NCBI GenBank assembly: GCA_016237705.1
Contig: CP066204.1
Location: forward strand, 878,001-942,000
Direction of reading: 5' to 3'
Source: Aerococcaceae bacterium zg-252
GTDB lineage: Bacteria > Bacillota > Bacilli > Lactobacillales > Aerococcaceae
DNA length: 64,000 bases
The notes beneath the pieces are model-generated. The model saw only the letters and a program-made list of their open reading frames with translations, was not told where the DNA came from and ran no database searches. Below, piece by piece: positions 55,840-64,000 of this stretch. The position numbers were made by a program, and so were the translations under genes. The stretch's first letter is position 1. Each line of letters starts with the position of its first letter.

Positions 55840-56799
55840 TTGTTAATTGAGTTAAATAATGTAAATAAGAGCTATATAGATACTGAGAATCAATTAAAAA
55901 AATCTGTATTAAAGAGAATCTTCTCGAGGAAAATGAAAAAATTAATTATTGATGATTTATCATTCAATGTAAATTCAGGTGAAATAGTAGGGTATATTGG
56001 GGAAAATGGTGCGGGGAAATCCACTACAATCAAAATGATTTTAGGTATTATGCCTCCGGACTCAGGTTCTATTATGGTTTTTAATAAATTCCCTTTCATA
56101 AGTCGAAAAAAGAATGCCTTAAATATTGGAGTATTATTCGGTCAAAAATCACATCTTTGGTGGGATTTACCTCTAATTGATTCGTTTTATTTTTTGCAAA
56201 AAATTTATAAAAAGTATACTCAAGAAGATAAAGAATGGTTAAATTGGTTAATTGAAGAACTAGAAGTGAAAGAATTTGTTGAACAGCCAGTGAGAGAATT
56301 GTCTTTAGGACAGAGAATGAGAGCAGAATTTATATGTTCTATTTTACATTCTCCGAAGTTAGTCGTATTGGATGAGCCTACTATTGGTTTGGATGTGAAA
56401 ACTAAACAAAAATTAATGGAAATTATTTTAAAAGTCAATCAAGCTAAAGGCACAACATTTTTAATTACAAGTCATGATTTTCAAGAAATTGAAAAAGTAT
56501 GTAATCGAATTATTCTTTTAAGTGAAGGAAAAAATGTATTTGATGGAACTGTGTCGGAGTATAAAAATCGATATAGTTTCTATCGAAAGGTTACGATTGA
56601 GACAGTAGAAAAGTTTGAATATAGTTTAAGCGAACTCAAATTATTAACAGAAAATATTTCATCAAAAGAATATTATTTTGATGAAAGGGTTATTTCAGAA
56701 GAACAGGTAAGAAAATTAGTAGAGAAAATGTTTGGAGATAAGAAATTTGTTTTTGCGCCACTAACTTTCTCTGAAATTGTCATTATTACGAGGAGATAG
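55840..56799 (+). CDS. ABC transporter ATP-binding protein
   Basis: A 319-residue ATPase. It shows Walker A GENGAGKST, the signature LSLGQRMRA and Walker B VVLDEPT, followed by the H-loop SHDF. It belongs to the ABC-2 type exporter ATPases found with DUF990 (ABC2_membrane_6) permeases. TTG at 55840 is the start because GGAGGGG lies about 7 nt before it; an upstream ATG at 55822 precedes that RBS. Two permease genes follow within a few bases, so the three make one exporter. Substrate unknown. Base composition is more A/T-rich than flanking genes, and an IS relic lies upstream, suggesting transfer. Confidence 0.88.
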   Translation: MLIELNNVNKSYIDTENQLKKSVLKRIFSRKMKKLIIDDLSFNVNSGEIVGYIGENGAGKSTTIKMILGIMPPDSGSIMVFNKFPFISRKKNALNIGVLFGQKSHLWWDLPLIDSFYFLQKIYKKYTQEDKEWLNWLIEELEVKEFVEQPVRELSLGQRMRAEFICSILHSPKLVVLDEPTIGLDVKTKQKLMEIILKVNQAKGTTFLITSHDFQEIEKVCNRIILLSEGKNVFDGTVSEYKNRYSFYRKVTIETVEKFEYSLSELKLLTENISSKEYYFDERVISEEQVRKLVEKMFGDKKFVFAPLTFSEIVIITRR

Positions 56800-56803
56800 A
56801 AGC

Positions 56804-57589
56804 ATGAATCAAATTTGTACGTATGCTTATTACCAATTTAAAGTTAATATTCGGTACAAGATGAATAATATCTTTAGTATTATGAGTACTTTTGTAGCGA
56901 TACTGGTACAATTTTATGTATGGAAATATGTTGAACAAGTTGAACATATAGACACAAATATTATTTCTATTTATACTTTATTCGCTTTAACCTTTTCAAT
57001 ATTGTTACCGATATTTTCCTCTGCTGATTTTATATCTAGTAAAATTTTAAAGGGAGATATTGCAATACTTTTACAAAGACCTCAAAGTCTATTATTTATG
57101 AATTTTGGTATTCAATGTGGTCATGTGCTGTATCGATTTTGTTATCGTGTTTTACCAATTTGGTTATTATATTTTGTATTTTTTTATAAAAGCATTTATT
57201 ATTGGGATAATCCTCAATTTTCAATATTAATCATTTTATCATCACTGTTCAGTTGGATATTAAGCTTTATTTTAGGATACATTGTAGGTCTCCTTTCTAT
57301 ACAATTAATCAGTATTAGTGGTTTGAAAAGTTTAGTATCTGGATTACTATTACTATTTGGTGGCGGATTACTGCCAATTGATTTATATCCTGTATTCTTA
57401 CAAAAAATCGTTTTATTCACACCATTTGCCTCCATCAATTATTATCCTGTAGCTATGCTTAGTGGAATTGCTACTTTTAATGCTATTACTGCAATAAAAA
57501 TCCAATTATTTTGGCTGGCGTTTTTTTCTATCGTTTTAATTATAGTACATAAAAGCATTTATCAAAAAATTGAAATAATGGGAGGATGA
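56804..57589 (+). CDS. ABC-2 family transporter permease
   Basis: A 261-residue membrane protein with about six helices. The start QFKVNIRYKMNNIFSIMSTF and later HPLASINYYP-like PFASINYYPVAML fit the DUF990/ABC2_membrane_6 group. It follows the ATPase gene, whose stop is 4 nt before its ATG (56804, GAGGAG upstream). It probably pairs with the second permease as a heterodimer. Substrate unknown. Confidence 0.82.
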   Translation: MNQICTYAYYQFKVNIRYKMNNIFSIMSTFVAILVQFYVWKYVEQVEHIDTNIISIYTLFALTFSILLPIFSSADFISSKILKGDIAILLQRPQSLLFMNFGIQCGHVLYRFCYRVLPIWLLYFVFFYKSIYYWDNPQFSILIILSSLFSWILSFILGYIVGLLSIQLISISGLKSLVSGLLLLFGGGLLPIDLYPVFLQKIVLFTPFASINYYPVAMLSGIATFNAITAIKIQLFWLAFFSIVLIIVHKSIYQKIEIMGG

Positions 57590-57591
57590 CT

Positions 57592-58395
57592 ATGATTAAA
57601 GAAATTTGTTTTCATATTTCGCTATATAAATCGTTTGTGAGGATGGATATTAACAGAATAAAACTGTATCCGGTGGATTTTCTTTTAGGTAATTTAGGAT
57701 TTTTTGTTGATACGATTTCTAATTTGTTTGTACTATATATTATTATGAATACGACAAATCTATTAGGGGAATTTAATGGGTATCAGATGCTGTTATTTTA
57801 TAGTTTTATTATGTTATCTAATTCAATCTGGGAAATCTTTTTTGTAACAGTTTTGGAAATTCCTTATATGATTCATACCGGAGAGTTAGATATTTTCCTT
57901 TTAAGACCGCTAAACATATTATATCAATTTGTTATTTTTCAATTAGATGAAGAGTCGGTCTTCGAAGCGATTTTTTCTTTTGGATTATTAGTATTTTCAC
58001 TCATTCAAATGAATGAAATAATCAATGCGATTTTTCTACTAAAATTAGTAATTTATTTAATTTCTGCAATTTTAGTAAAATACGCTATTTACTTGTTTTT
58101 GAGTAGTCTTTCTTTCTGGTGGCTTTCCAACGACGGTTTGAAAAGTATTATATGGGAAATTTCGCAATTAGCTAATTACCCTTTGTCAATATATCCAGCC
58201 TTTATTCGTAATTTATTAGTAATCATACCTTTTGGATTTATTGGTTATTTTCCTGTAAGAGATTTATTATTCAATGATAGGCTGATTAACACCTCATTTT
58301 TTATCAATAGTTTAGTAGGTATTGTATCTTTTGTACTAGTATATAAAACAATTTGGACTTTAGGATTAAAAAAATATAAGAGTGCAGGTGGATAA
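57592..58395 (+). CDS. ABC-2 family transporter permease
   Basis: A 267-residue membrane protein with about six helices, a diverged relative of the preceding permease (shared late PFGFIGYFPVRDLL resembling PFASINYYPVAML). GGGAGG stands before ATG 57592, two bases after the previous stop; an in-frame ATG at 57586 is too close. It ends the trio; no clear terminator is seen before the convergent AraC gene at 58519. Confidence 0.82.
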   Translation: MIKEICFHISLYKSFVRMDINRIKLYPVDFLLGNLGFFVDTISNLFVLYIIMNTTNLLGEFNGYQMLLFYSFIMLSNSIWEIFFVTVLEIPYMIHTGELDIFLLRPLNILYQFVIFQLDEESVFEAIFSFGLLVFSLIQMNEIINAIFLLKLVIYLISAILVKYAIYLFLSSLSFWWLSNDGLKSIIWEISQLANYPLSIYPAFIRNLLVIIPFGFIGYFPVRDLLFNDRLINTSFFINSLVGIVSFVLVYKTIWTLGLKKYKSAGG

Positions 58396-58518
58396 AAAGC
58401 TTTTTAGTGAATGGATATTGTGGAGTAAGGTCGTTTCATATAATTACAGTTATTGACACTTATTGAAATTATTCCAAAATAGACTGTTTAATTTAGATTA
58501 TTAGATAATGTTCACAAT

Positions 58519-59493
58519 TCAACTCGTATCTTGTGTTCTGTCAAACGCAGGCGAGTGACCAAAGTAGTCGTTGTAATTTTTATAAAAATAGGTTCGGTTG
58601 GAGTAACCGACTTGTTGCGCAATCTCATTAATTGGCAATTTTGTCGATTGAATGAGTAATTGCGCTTTTTTTAATTTCTTCTCATTAAGAAGTTCTGTAA
58701 ATGTTTTGCCACTCTTATCTTTTATCAAATTACTCAAATAGTTTTTATTAAAATTAAGTATGCGAGCAGCGTCATTTAAGGTTAACTGAGCATATTGACG
58801 GTCAATTAAGTCCAATGCCTTATAAAACGGTTCATGTGTAGCCTGTTCAAATTGGTCGCTCGTTAATTCAGGTAAGTGACGAGCAATTTCATACAAGAGA
58901 ATCGGAATATAATGTGAAATAATTGACTCTGAGAAATCAGACGGCAAGAAATATTCCGTCAGCAATTGCTCCATGATACGTTGAATTTGATTATCTTCAT
59001 TTGCTCTGATTAAGGCAAAACGTTGTCTTTTTGACGATGACTGGTGCAGTAATGCTTGGTACAATAGACTGTTTTTACTTTTTAAATCCCCTAACCATTC
59101 TAAAGATAAGTGATTATTATGAAAGAGTAGATTACATAAAATATCCTGTTCGCCGAGTGGTTGTATGGAATGCGTACTTCCTGTATCCATTAAGAGTAAA
59201 TCGCCAGCTGACAAAGTAATCGGTTCGCCATTAATAATTTGTTGGCATTCACCTTGAACCATGTAATTAAATTCTAAAAATTGATGTGAATGCTCTGGGT
59301 ATGCAGCGTAACGGCTATGTTTACTAATAAAGACATCTTTATTTTGAAAGAATAAGGCATCTTGTAAAATCGGTACATGTCCAGTAGGAACATCTGAAAT
59401 ACCAGGTATATCCGGAATAAAGCGATTCAGACGTCTTTGTTCAATTTCATGTTGTGTGTTTTGTAATAAATAGTTTGTAATTGTGTTCATCAT
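58519..59493 (-). CDS. AraC family regulator, probably of the rhamnose operon
   Basis: A 324-residue regulator with an N-terminal cupin (HSHQFLEFNYMVQGE, LSAGDLLLMD) and a C-terminal double HTH (LNDAARILNFNKNYLSNLIK and INEIAQQVGYSNRTYFYKNY). It is divergent from rhaB with a 105-bp gap, the position of RhaR/RhaS-type activators, so it probably responds to rhamnose (inference from context). The start ATG is at 59493, with another ATG next to it. I could not see clear binding repeats in the gap. Confidence 0.85.
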   Translation of the reverse strand: MMNTITNYLLQNTQHEIEQRRLNRFIPDIPGISDVPTGHVPILQDALFFQNKDVFISKHSRYAAYPEHSHQFLEFNYMVQGECQQIINGEPITLSAGDLLLMDTGSTHSIQPLGEQDILCNLLFHNNHLSLEWLGDLKSKNSLLYQALLHQSSSKRQRFALIRANEDNQIQRIMEQLLTEYFLPSDFSESIISHYIPILLYEIARHLPELTSDQFEQATHEPFYKALDLIDRQYAQLTLNDAARILNFNKNYLSNLIKDKSGKTFTELLNEKKLKKAQLLIQSTKLPINEIAQQVGYSNRTYFYKNYNDYFGHSPAFDRTQDTS

Positions 59494-59598
59494 TCACCTG
59501 TATATTTGATACTTTTATACTGTTTAACTGATATTGTAACACAAATCAATTTGCGATTAAATAGATATATAGAAAGCTAGAACAAGGAGGGAATCACA

Positions 59599-61053
59599 TT
59601 GTCTTATCATGTAGCAGTAGATATTGGTGCATCGAGTGGTCGTTTAATTTTAGCGAATTACAATGAGAGTATTGAGTTTACCGAAGTGCATCGTTTTAAA
59701 AATGGATTTAGTTATCGAGACGGAAAAGAACGTTGGGATATTCAGCATTTATGCCAAGAAGTGTTGAATGGTCTGAGAAAAGTTAAGGAATTGGGCATTG
59801 ATAGCTGTACAGTTGGGATTGATACATGGGCAGTTGATTATGTGTTATTAGATGAAGACGGAGCCTTATTAGCCAATCCAGTTGCGTATCGTGATAGCCG
59901 TACACAAGGTGCGATTGAGTCTTATACTGAGTCAGTAAGTGCAAAAACTATTTATGAAAAAACTGGCATCCAATTTTTAGAATTTAATACATTGTATCAA
60001 CTTTATCGTGAAGAGCCAGCATTATTAAGTCAAGCTGACCGTTTGTTATTTATACCGGACTATATCGCTTATTTTCTTACAGGAAAAGCAGTAGGTGAAG
60101 TAAGTAATGTTTCAAGTTCGCAATTTTTAAATTTACGTAGTCGTGATTATGACCATGAATTATTAGTGGCAGCCAATGTTCCTGTAACGATTTTACCAAC
60201 TCTAGTGGAGAGTGGGACAGTGGTAGGGCCTTTGAAACAGTCCTTGAGCGAACAAGCGATTTATCCAGATTGTACAGTGATTGCTGTCGCAACGCATGAT
60301 ACGGCTAGTGCTGTGGTCGGAGTTCCTGCAACGGAAAATAGTAAAAATTGGGCATACTTGAGTTCAGGCACTTGGTCTTTAATCGGTATTGAAACGACTA
60401 CACCGATAAATAGTGAGGCAGCACGTTTAGCTAATTACACGAATGAGTGGGGAGCATACGGCACCTATCGTTTCTTGAAAAATATTACTGGTATGTGGAG
60501 TATTCAAGAAATTGCTCGCATGACGCAATATGAATTGACTTATGCTGAAATGGCAGAAGCTGCGTCAACGGTTGCACCATTTCAACAATTTATTAATCTG
60601 AATGATGACCGGTTTACGAATCCAGACAATATGATTGAAGCGATTCGCTCATATTGTCGTGAGACTAATCAAGTTGTTCCCCAAACAATTGGTGAACTGG
60701 TAATGGCAGTGTATTCCAATCTTGCCTTGTCTTATGTCTATGAAATCAAACGGATTGAAACATTGTCTGATCAAACTATTGATACCTTACATATTGTTGG
60801 GGGCGGCTCAAATGTAGCCTTATTAAATCAATTGACTGCTGATTTGTTAAATCGCAAAGTCATAGCAGGGCCTGGCGAAGGAACAGCATATGGAAATATA
60901 CTTGTTCAAATGATACAACAAGGACATTTTGAAGATGTACAAGCAGCACGAGAGTTTTTAAGTGCAAAAATTGAAGTAGTAGAATATTTACCACAAACAC
61001 AATATGATGCGACAATTTTAGAACAATTTACAAAAGAAATGGAAAAAATATAG
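59599..61053 (+). CDS. rhaB: Rhamnulokinase
   Basis: A 484-residue FGGY-family sugar kinase that phosphorylates L-rhamnulose. It has VDIGASSGRLIL at the N-terminus, the substrate-binding GIDTWAVDYVLLD, VATHDTASAV, WAYLSSGTWSLIG and HIVGGGSNVALLNQ near the C-terminus. The start is TTG at 59599 behind AAGGAGGG. The TAG stop (61051-61053) is also the first three bases of a structured element, the first of three full copies that separate it from rhaA. Operon partners rhaA and rhaD follow. Confidence 0.95.
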   Translation: MSYHVAVDIGASSGRLILANYNESIEFTEVHRFKNGFSYRDGKERWDIQHLCQEVLNGLRKVKELGIDSCTVGIDTWAVDYVLLDEDGALLANPVAYRDSRTQGAIESYTESVSAKTIYEKTGIQFLEFNTLYQLYREEPALLSQADRLLFIPDYIAYFLTGKAVGEVSNVSSSQFLNLRSRDYDHELLVAANVPVTILPTLVESGTVVGPLKQSLSEQAIYPDCTVIAVATHDTASAVVGVPATENSKNWAYLSSGTWSLIGIETTTPINSEAARLANYTNEWGAYGTYRFLKNITGMWSIQEIARMTQYELTYAEMAEAASTVAPFQQFINLNDDRFTNPDNMIEAIRSYCRETNQVVPQTIGELVMAVYSNLALSYVYEIKRIETLSDQTIDTLHIVGGGSNVALLNQLTADLLNRKVIAGPGEGTAYGNILVQMIQQGHFEDVQAAREFLSAKIEVVEYLPQTQYDATILEQFTKEMEKI

Positions 61054-61434
61054 TGTGACAAGGAACGCTTTGAAATGAATCACTGGAGAAAGTCACCGAT
61101 ATGCGAGAATCGCATAAAGGGGACTTTTGAAGTGGATGTCATTTCAGTTCCTTGGAGCCGGAAAAATATAGTGTGAGAGAGGGCGTTTTGCCTCGAAACA
61201 CTGGAGCAAAATACCGACGTGCATGAAATGCACAGAGGGATTTTTTGAAGTGGACGTCGAGGCAGCCCAAATGAACCGGAATAGAATAGTGTGACAAGGA
61301 ACGCTTTGAAATGAATCACTGGAGAAAGTCACCGATATGCGAGAATCGCATAAAGGGGACTTTTGAAGTGGACGTCGAGGCAGCCCGAACGAACCGAAAT
61401 AGAATAGTGCGACAAGGAACACTTTGAAATGAAT
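61051..61434 (+). repeat. Tandem array of three full and one partial structured elements (118-bp period)
   Basis: Units begin TAGTG at 61051, 61169, 61287 and 61405, exactly 118 bp apart. Unit 1: CAAGGAAC-GCTT-TGAAATGA with TCATTTCAGTTCCTTG, hairpin TATGCGA-GAA-TCGCATA. Unit 2: GGGC-GTTT-TGCCTCGA with TCGAGGCAGCCC, hairpin GTGCAT-GAA-ATGCAC. Unit 3: left 85 bp nearly equal to unit 1, right arm of unit 2 (chimera, no outer stem). Unit 4: left 30 bp only. It lies between rhaB and rhaA in the operon. Confidence 0.92.
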
Positions 61435-61474
61435 GGCAACTCAATACAAACGAATCAAAAAAGGAGCAGAAAAA

Positions 61475-62737
61475 ATGGCAACAAAAGAACAAATTGTACA
61501 AGCGTATGAATTAGCAAAAGCACGTTATGCTGAATTAGGTGTGGACACAGAAGAAGTATTGAAACGTCTAGCGAATGTAAAAGTATCAATGCATTGCTGG
61601 CAAGGTGATGATGTGAAAGGATTTCAATTTCCAGACCAAGAATTAACTGGAGGAATTTCAGTTAGTGGAAATTATCCAGGTGCTGCTCGTACGCCAAAAG
61701 AATTACGTGATGATTTAGATAAAGCTTTTAGCTTAATTCCAGGTAAACATAAATTAAATTTACACGCAATCTATACTGATACAGATGAAAAAATTGATTC
61801 TGACCAAATCGAACCAAAACATTATCAACCATGGGTTGATTGGGCAAAGAAAAATGGATTAGGACTTGATTTTAATCCAACCCTATTCTCTCATCCAAAA
61901 TCAGCAGTCACAACACTAAGCTCTGCTGATGATGAGATTCGTGATTTTTGGATTGAACATACACGTCGTAGTCGTCGTATTTCAGAGTATTTTGGTAAAG
62001 AAACAGGTATTTTATCTGTCAATAATATTTGGTTACCTGACGGCTCAAAAGATAATCCAATTGACCGAGTGGCACCACGTCAACGTTTATTAGCAGCATT
62101 AGATGCAGCGCGAAATGAAGAGATTAATCCACAATATTCAGTTGATGCCGTAGAAGGTAAAGTATTTGGTATGGGAGCAGAATCGTTTACTGTTGGAACG
62201 CATGAATTTTACTTAGCGTATGCCTTAACACGTGGTTTATTATGGACGATTGATTCTGGGCATTTCCACCCAACAGAAGACCCGGCAGATAAAATGGCAG
62301 CTGTTAAACCATTTAATCAAGGCTTATATTTACACGTTAGCCGTCCTGTGCGTTGGGATTCAGACCATGTTGTTATTATGGATGATGTATTGCAACGCAT
62401 TACTGAAACGATTGTTAATAATGATTTGTTGGAAACAACGCACATTGGTTTAGATTTCTTTGATGCGACAATCAACCGTGTTGCTGCTTGGGTAATTGGA
62501 ACACGCAATACGATTAAAGCAGTTTTATTAGCATTATTAGCACCACTTGATACATTAAAAGAAGTCGAGTTAGCTGGTGATTTTACAAAACGTCTAGCAT
62601 TAACAGAAGAATTAAAATCATTGCCATTTGCGGCTGTATGGGATTATTATTGCTTACAAAACAATGTACCAGTCGGTACTGATTGGATTGCTGAAGTCGA
62701 GCAGTATGAAAAAGATGTGTTGAGCAAACGTTCGTAA
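61475..62737 (+). CDS. rhaA: L-rhamnose isomerase
   Basis: A 420-residue enzyme converting L-rhamnose to L-rhamnulose. It has the typical start QAYELAKARYAELGVDTEEV, GISVSGNYPGAARTP, and metal-binding residues around HLDFNPT-like GLDFNPTLFSHPKS and DSGHFHPTED. The ATG at 61475 has AAGGAGC 8 nt upstream; the frame runs back to 61433 in the repeat, which is not coding. It is the second rha gene, after the repeat array, and is followed by rhaD 65 nt on. Confidence 0.95.
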   Translation: MATKEQIVQAYELAKARYAELGVDTEEVLKRLANVKVSMHCWQGDDVKGFQFPDQELTGGISVSGNYPGAARTPKELRDDLDKAFSLIPGKHKLNLHAIYTDTDEKIDSDQIEPKHYQPWVDWAKKNGLGLDFNPTLFSHPKSAVTTLSSADDEIRDFWIEHTRRSRRISEYFGKETGILSVNNIWLPDGSKDNPIDRVAPRQRLLAALDAARNEEINPQYSVDAVEGKVFGMGAESFTVGTHEFYLAYALTRGLLWTIDSGHFHPTEDPADKMAAVKPFNQGLYLHVSRPVRWDSDHVVIMDDVLQRITETIVNNDLLETTHIGLDFFDATINRVAAWVIGTRNTIKAVLLALLAPLDTLKEVELAGDFTKRLALTEELKSLPFAAVWDYYCLQNNVPVGTDWIAEVEQYEKDVLSKRS

Positions 62738-62802
62738 GAAATGTGTTATAATATGTTATAACATAGGAATAGTTAAGTAGAACTAAAATAAGGAGAAGTC
62801 AA

Positions 62803-63621
62803 ATGAAAAATATTTTAGATGCAAAATTTGTTCGTGAAATGATGGATACAACTGCCAACTTGTATCGTTTAGGTTGGGACGAACGTAATGGTGGTAATAT
62901 TAGTTACTTATTAGATGAGAGTGAAGTAGCTGAGTATTTGGATATTAACCACGTTGAACGTGTCATTCCAATTGATTTTGAGGGAGATGCGTTAGCAGGA
63001 CGTTACTTTATCGTTACAGGTTCAGGTAAATATTTTAAAAATGTTGAAAAAGACCCAGAAGATAGTTTAGGTGTAATTCGTATCGGTAAAGACGGCAAAT
63101 CAGTAGAATTACTATGGGGCTTTGTCAATGGTGGTCGTCCAACTTCAGAACTACCGTCACATTTAATGAGTCATATTGCACGTTTATCGGTTGACCCAGA
63201 AAATCGTATTGTAATGCACTGCCATGCTAGTCATTTATTAGCAATGACCTTTACGCATTCTTTAGACGAGCGTGAATTTACACGTACTTTATGGCAAATG
63301 TGTACTGAATGTTTAGTGGTATTTCCAGAGGGTGTAGGGATTATCCCATGGTTAGTACCTGGTACAAATGAAATTGGCGAGGCAACAGCTGCTAAATTCA
63401 AAGAAAATCGTTTAGTGTTATGGCCACATCATGGAATTTATGGTGCAGGACGTGATATGGACGAAACATTTGGTTTAATTGAAACAGCTGAAAAAGCAGG
63501 GCAAGTCTTTACTTATGTGCGTGCACAAGGAGAAATTTTACAAACGATTACGGACGAGCAATTACAACAATTGGCTGATGCTTTTGGTGTGACTGCACGA
63601 GAGGGCTATTTAAATATTTAA
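62803..63621 (+). CDS. rhaD: Rhamnulose-1-phosphate aldolase
   Basis: A 272-residue class II (zinc) aldolase that splits rhamnulose-1-phosphate to DHAP and L-lactaldehyde. It has [17 protein letters not shown], the zinc-binding [11 protein letters not shown] and HHGIYGAG, and the catalytic glutamate region [11 protein letters not shown]. The RBS AAGGAG precedes the ATG. It ends the rhaB-rhaA-rhaD run and is followed by a terminator at 63635. A mutarotase (rhaM) and a permease gene are not in the window. Confidence 0.95.
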   Translation: MKNILDAKFVREMMDTTANLYRLGWDERNGGNISYLLDESEVAEYLDINHVERVIPIDFEGDALAGRYFIVTGSGKYFKNVEKDPEDSLGVIRIGKDGKSVELLWGFVNGGRPTSELPSHLMSHIARLSVDPENRIVMHCHASHLLAMTFTHSLDEREFTRTLWQMCTECLVVFPEGVGIIPWLVPGTNEIGEATAAKFKENRLVLWPHHGIYGAGRDMDETFGLIETAEKAGQVFTYVRAQGEILQTITDEQLQQLADAFGVTAREGYLNI

Positions 63622-63634
63622 TGACAAGATGAAG

Positions 63635-63658
63635 TGGGGCATGATTGCCCCATTTTTG
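63635..63658 (+). terminator. Terminator of the rha operon
   Basis: TGGGGCA (63635-63641), loop TGAT, TGCCCCA (63646-63652), then T5. Confidence 0.88.
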
Positions 63659-63674
63659 CTTATACAGGTAGGTG

Positions 63675-63703
63675 TTCATTTTTGGTAATATATTTGTTAT
63701 AAT
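63675..63703 (+). promoter_or_regulatory. Promoter of uppS
   Basis: TTCATT (63675-63680), 17-nt spacer, TATAAT (63698-63703) with TGT just before it. Confidence 0.7.
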
Positions 63704-63734
63704 GAGAAAAAATAGTAAAAACGAGGAAATGAAT

Positions 63735-64000
63735 ATGGCACAAGATAAAATCGCCATTCCCCACCATATTGGAATCATTATGGACGGTAATGGTCGTTGG
63801 GCTAAAAAAAGATTATTGCCACGAATTGCAGGACATAAACGTGGTGTCGAAACAATCAAACAAATAACAAAGCATGCCAGTCAACTAGGTGTCAAAATTA
63901 TAACACTTTATGCTTTTTCGACTGAAAATTGGGGCAGACCTGAGGAAGAAGTAAAATTTTTAATGAGATTACCGAAAGAGTTCTTTAATGCTTTTTTACC
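63735..64000 (+). CDS. uppS: Isoprenyl transferase (undecaprenyl diphosphate synthase), 5' part
   Basis: The first 88 codons of a cis-prenyltransferase. [16 protein letters not shown] holds the catalytic aspartate and the substrate arginine; [11 protein letters not shown] and [11 protein letters not shown] are conserved farther on. The enzyme makes the C55 carrier for peptidoglycan and wall polymers, including the sugars used by the GtrB/YfhO systems in this window. GAGGAA precedes the ATG. The gene runs off the right edge. Confidence 0.93.
   Translation, partial: MAQDKIAIPHHIGIIMDGNGRWAKKRLLPRIAGHKRGVETIKQITKHASQLGVKIITLYAFSTENWGRPEEEVKFLMRLPKEFFNAFL

Noticed and set aside
61051-61434. CRISPR array as explanation for the 118-bp tandem array
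   Set aside because: Unit length, internal palindromes and lack of short repeat/unique spacer alternation do not fit, and no cas gene is near.
61080-61501. Minus-strand frames of 61-92 codons between rhaB and rhaA
   Set aside because: They are similar to each other only because they lie in the tandem structured elements; they have no RBS.

Overview
This window is a chromosomal segment of a low-GC Gram-positive bacterium, most likely order Lactobacillales (Aerococcaceae/Carnobacteriaceae-like). The genus is not determined. Evidence: AGGAGG-type ribosome binding sites with several TTG/GTG starts, two LPxTG sortase substrates (one with a YSIRK-type signal), the order rbgA-rnhB-dprA-topA, a glmS ribozyme, a lysine riboswitch and LTA-type glycosylation genes.

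Layout. 1-690: 3' end of a wall-anchored protein. 839-4524 (minus): a YfhO-type membrane protein and a DUF1189 protein. 4729-6828: class B PBP. 7032-8312: GH13 glycosidase. 8400-8880: a type I toxin-antitoxin locus (BsrG/TxpA-like peptide) plus a decayed antitoxin copy. 8958-13799: rbgA (broken by a 1-base frameshift), rnhB, dprA, topA. 13895-18904: AraC regulator divergent from pyruvate carboxylase. 19026-20189: CapA-like lipoprotein. 20291-22402: promoter, glmS ribozyme and glmS. 22593-23582 (minus): asd. 23952-34421: a 3489-residue YSIRK/LPNTG adhesin dominated by DUF1542 repeats. 34832-38200: lysine-riboswitch-controlled lysA-dapA-dapB. 38520-42770: three-component glycosylation operon (GtrB/CsbB-type transferase, YfhO-type GT-C protein, GtrA flippase). 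42815-45313 (minus): HAD phosphatase and cardiolipin synthase. 45479-48777: membrane-anchored HTH protein, MltG-like fragment protein, class A PBP. 48978-54516: yheA, yhaO, yhaN, yhaM. 54678-55328: His/Cys-rich SRPBCC protein. 55350-55800: IS630-type transposase relic. 55840-58395: AT-rich ABC exporter trio. 58519-63621: AraC regulator and rhaB-rhaA-rhaD. 63735-end: start of uppS.

The genes centre on the cell envelope (PBPs, LTA/wall glycosylation, UppS, GlmS, cardiolipin, adhesins) and on aspartate-family metabolism (Pyc to oxaloacetate, Asd, DapA, DapB, LysA).

The most novel-looking signal is a family of about 110-bp structured intergenic elements (18909, 22407, 43544-43734 twice, 54518, and 61051-61434 as an exact 118-bp-period tandem array). 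They always lie downstream of, and in the same orientation as, a gene. The outer stem keeps a fixed 4-nt bulge while its sequence changes with compensatory substitutions (TGAAATGA/TCATTTCA, TGCCTCGA/TCGAGGCA, TGACTTGA/TCAAGTCA). The inner hairpin covaries too. This points to a selected RNA (or folded-DNA) structure. I do not recognise it as a named family. No tRNA, rRNA or CRISPR was seen.
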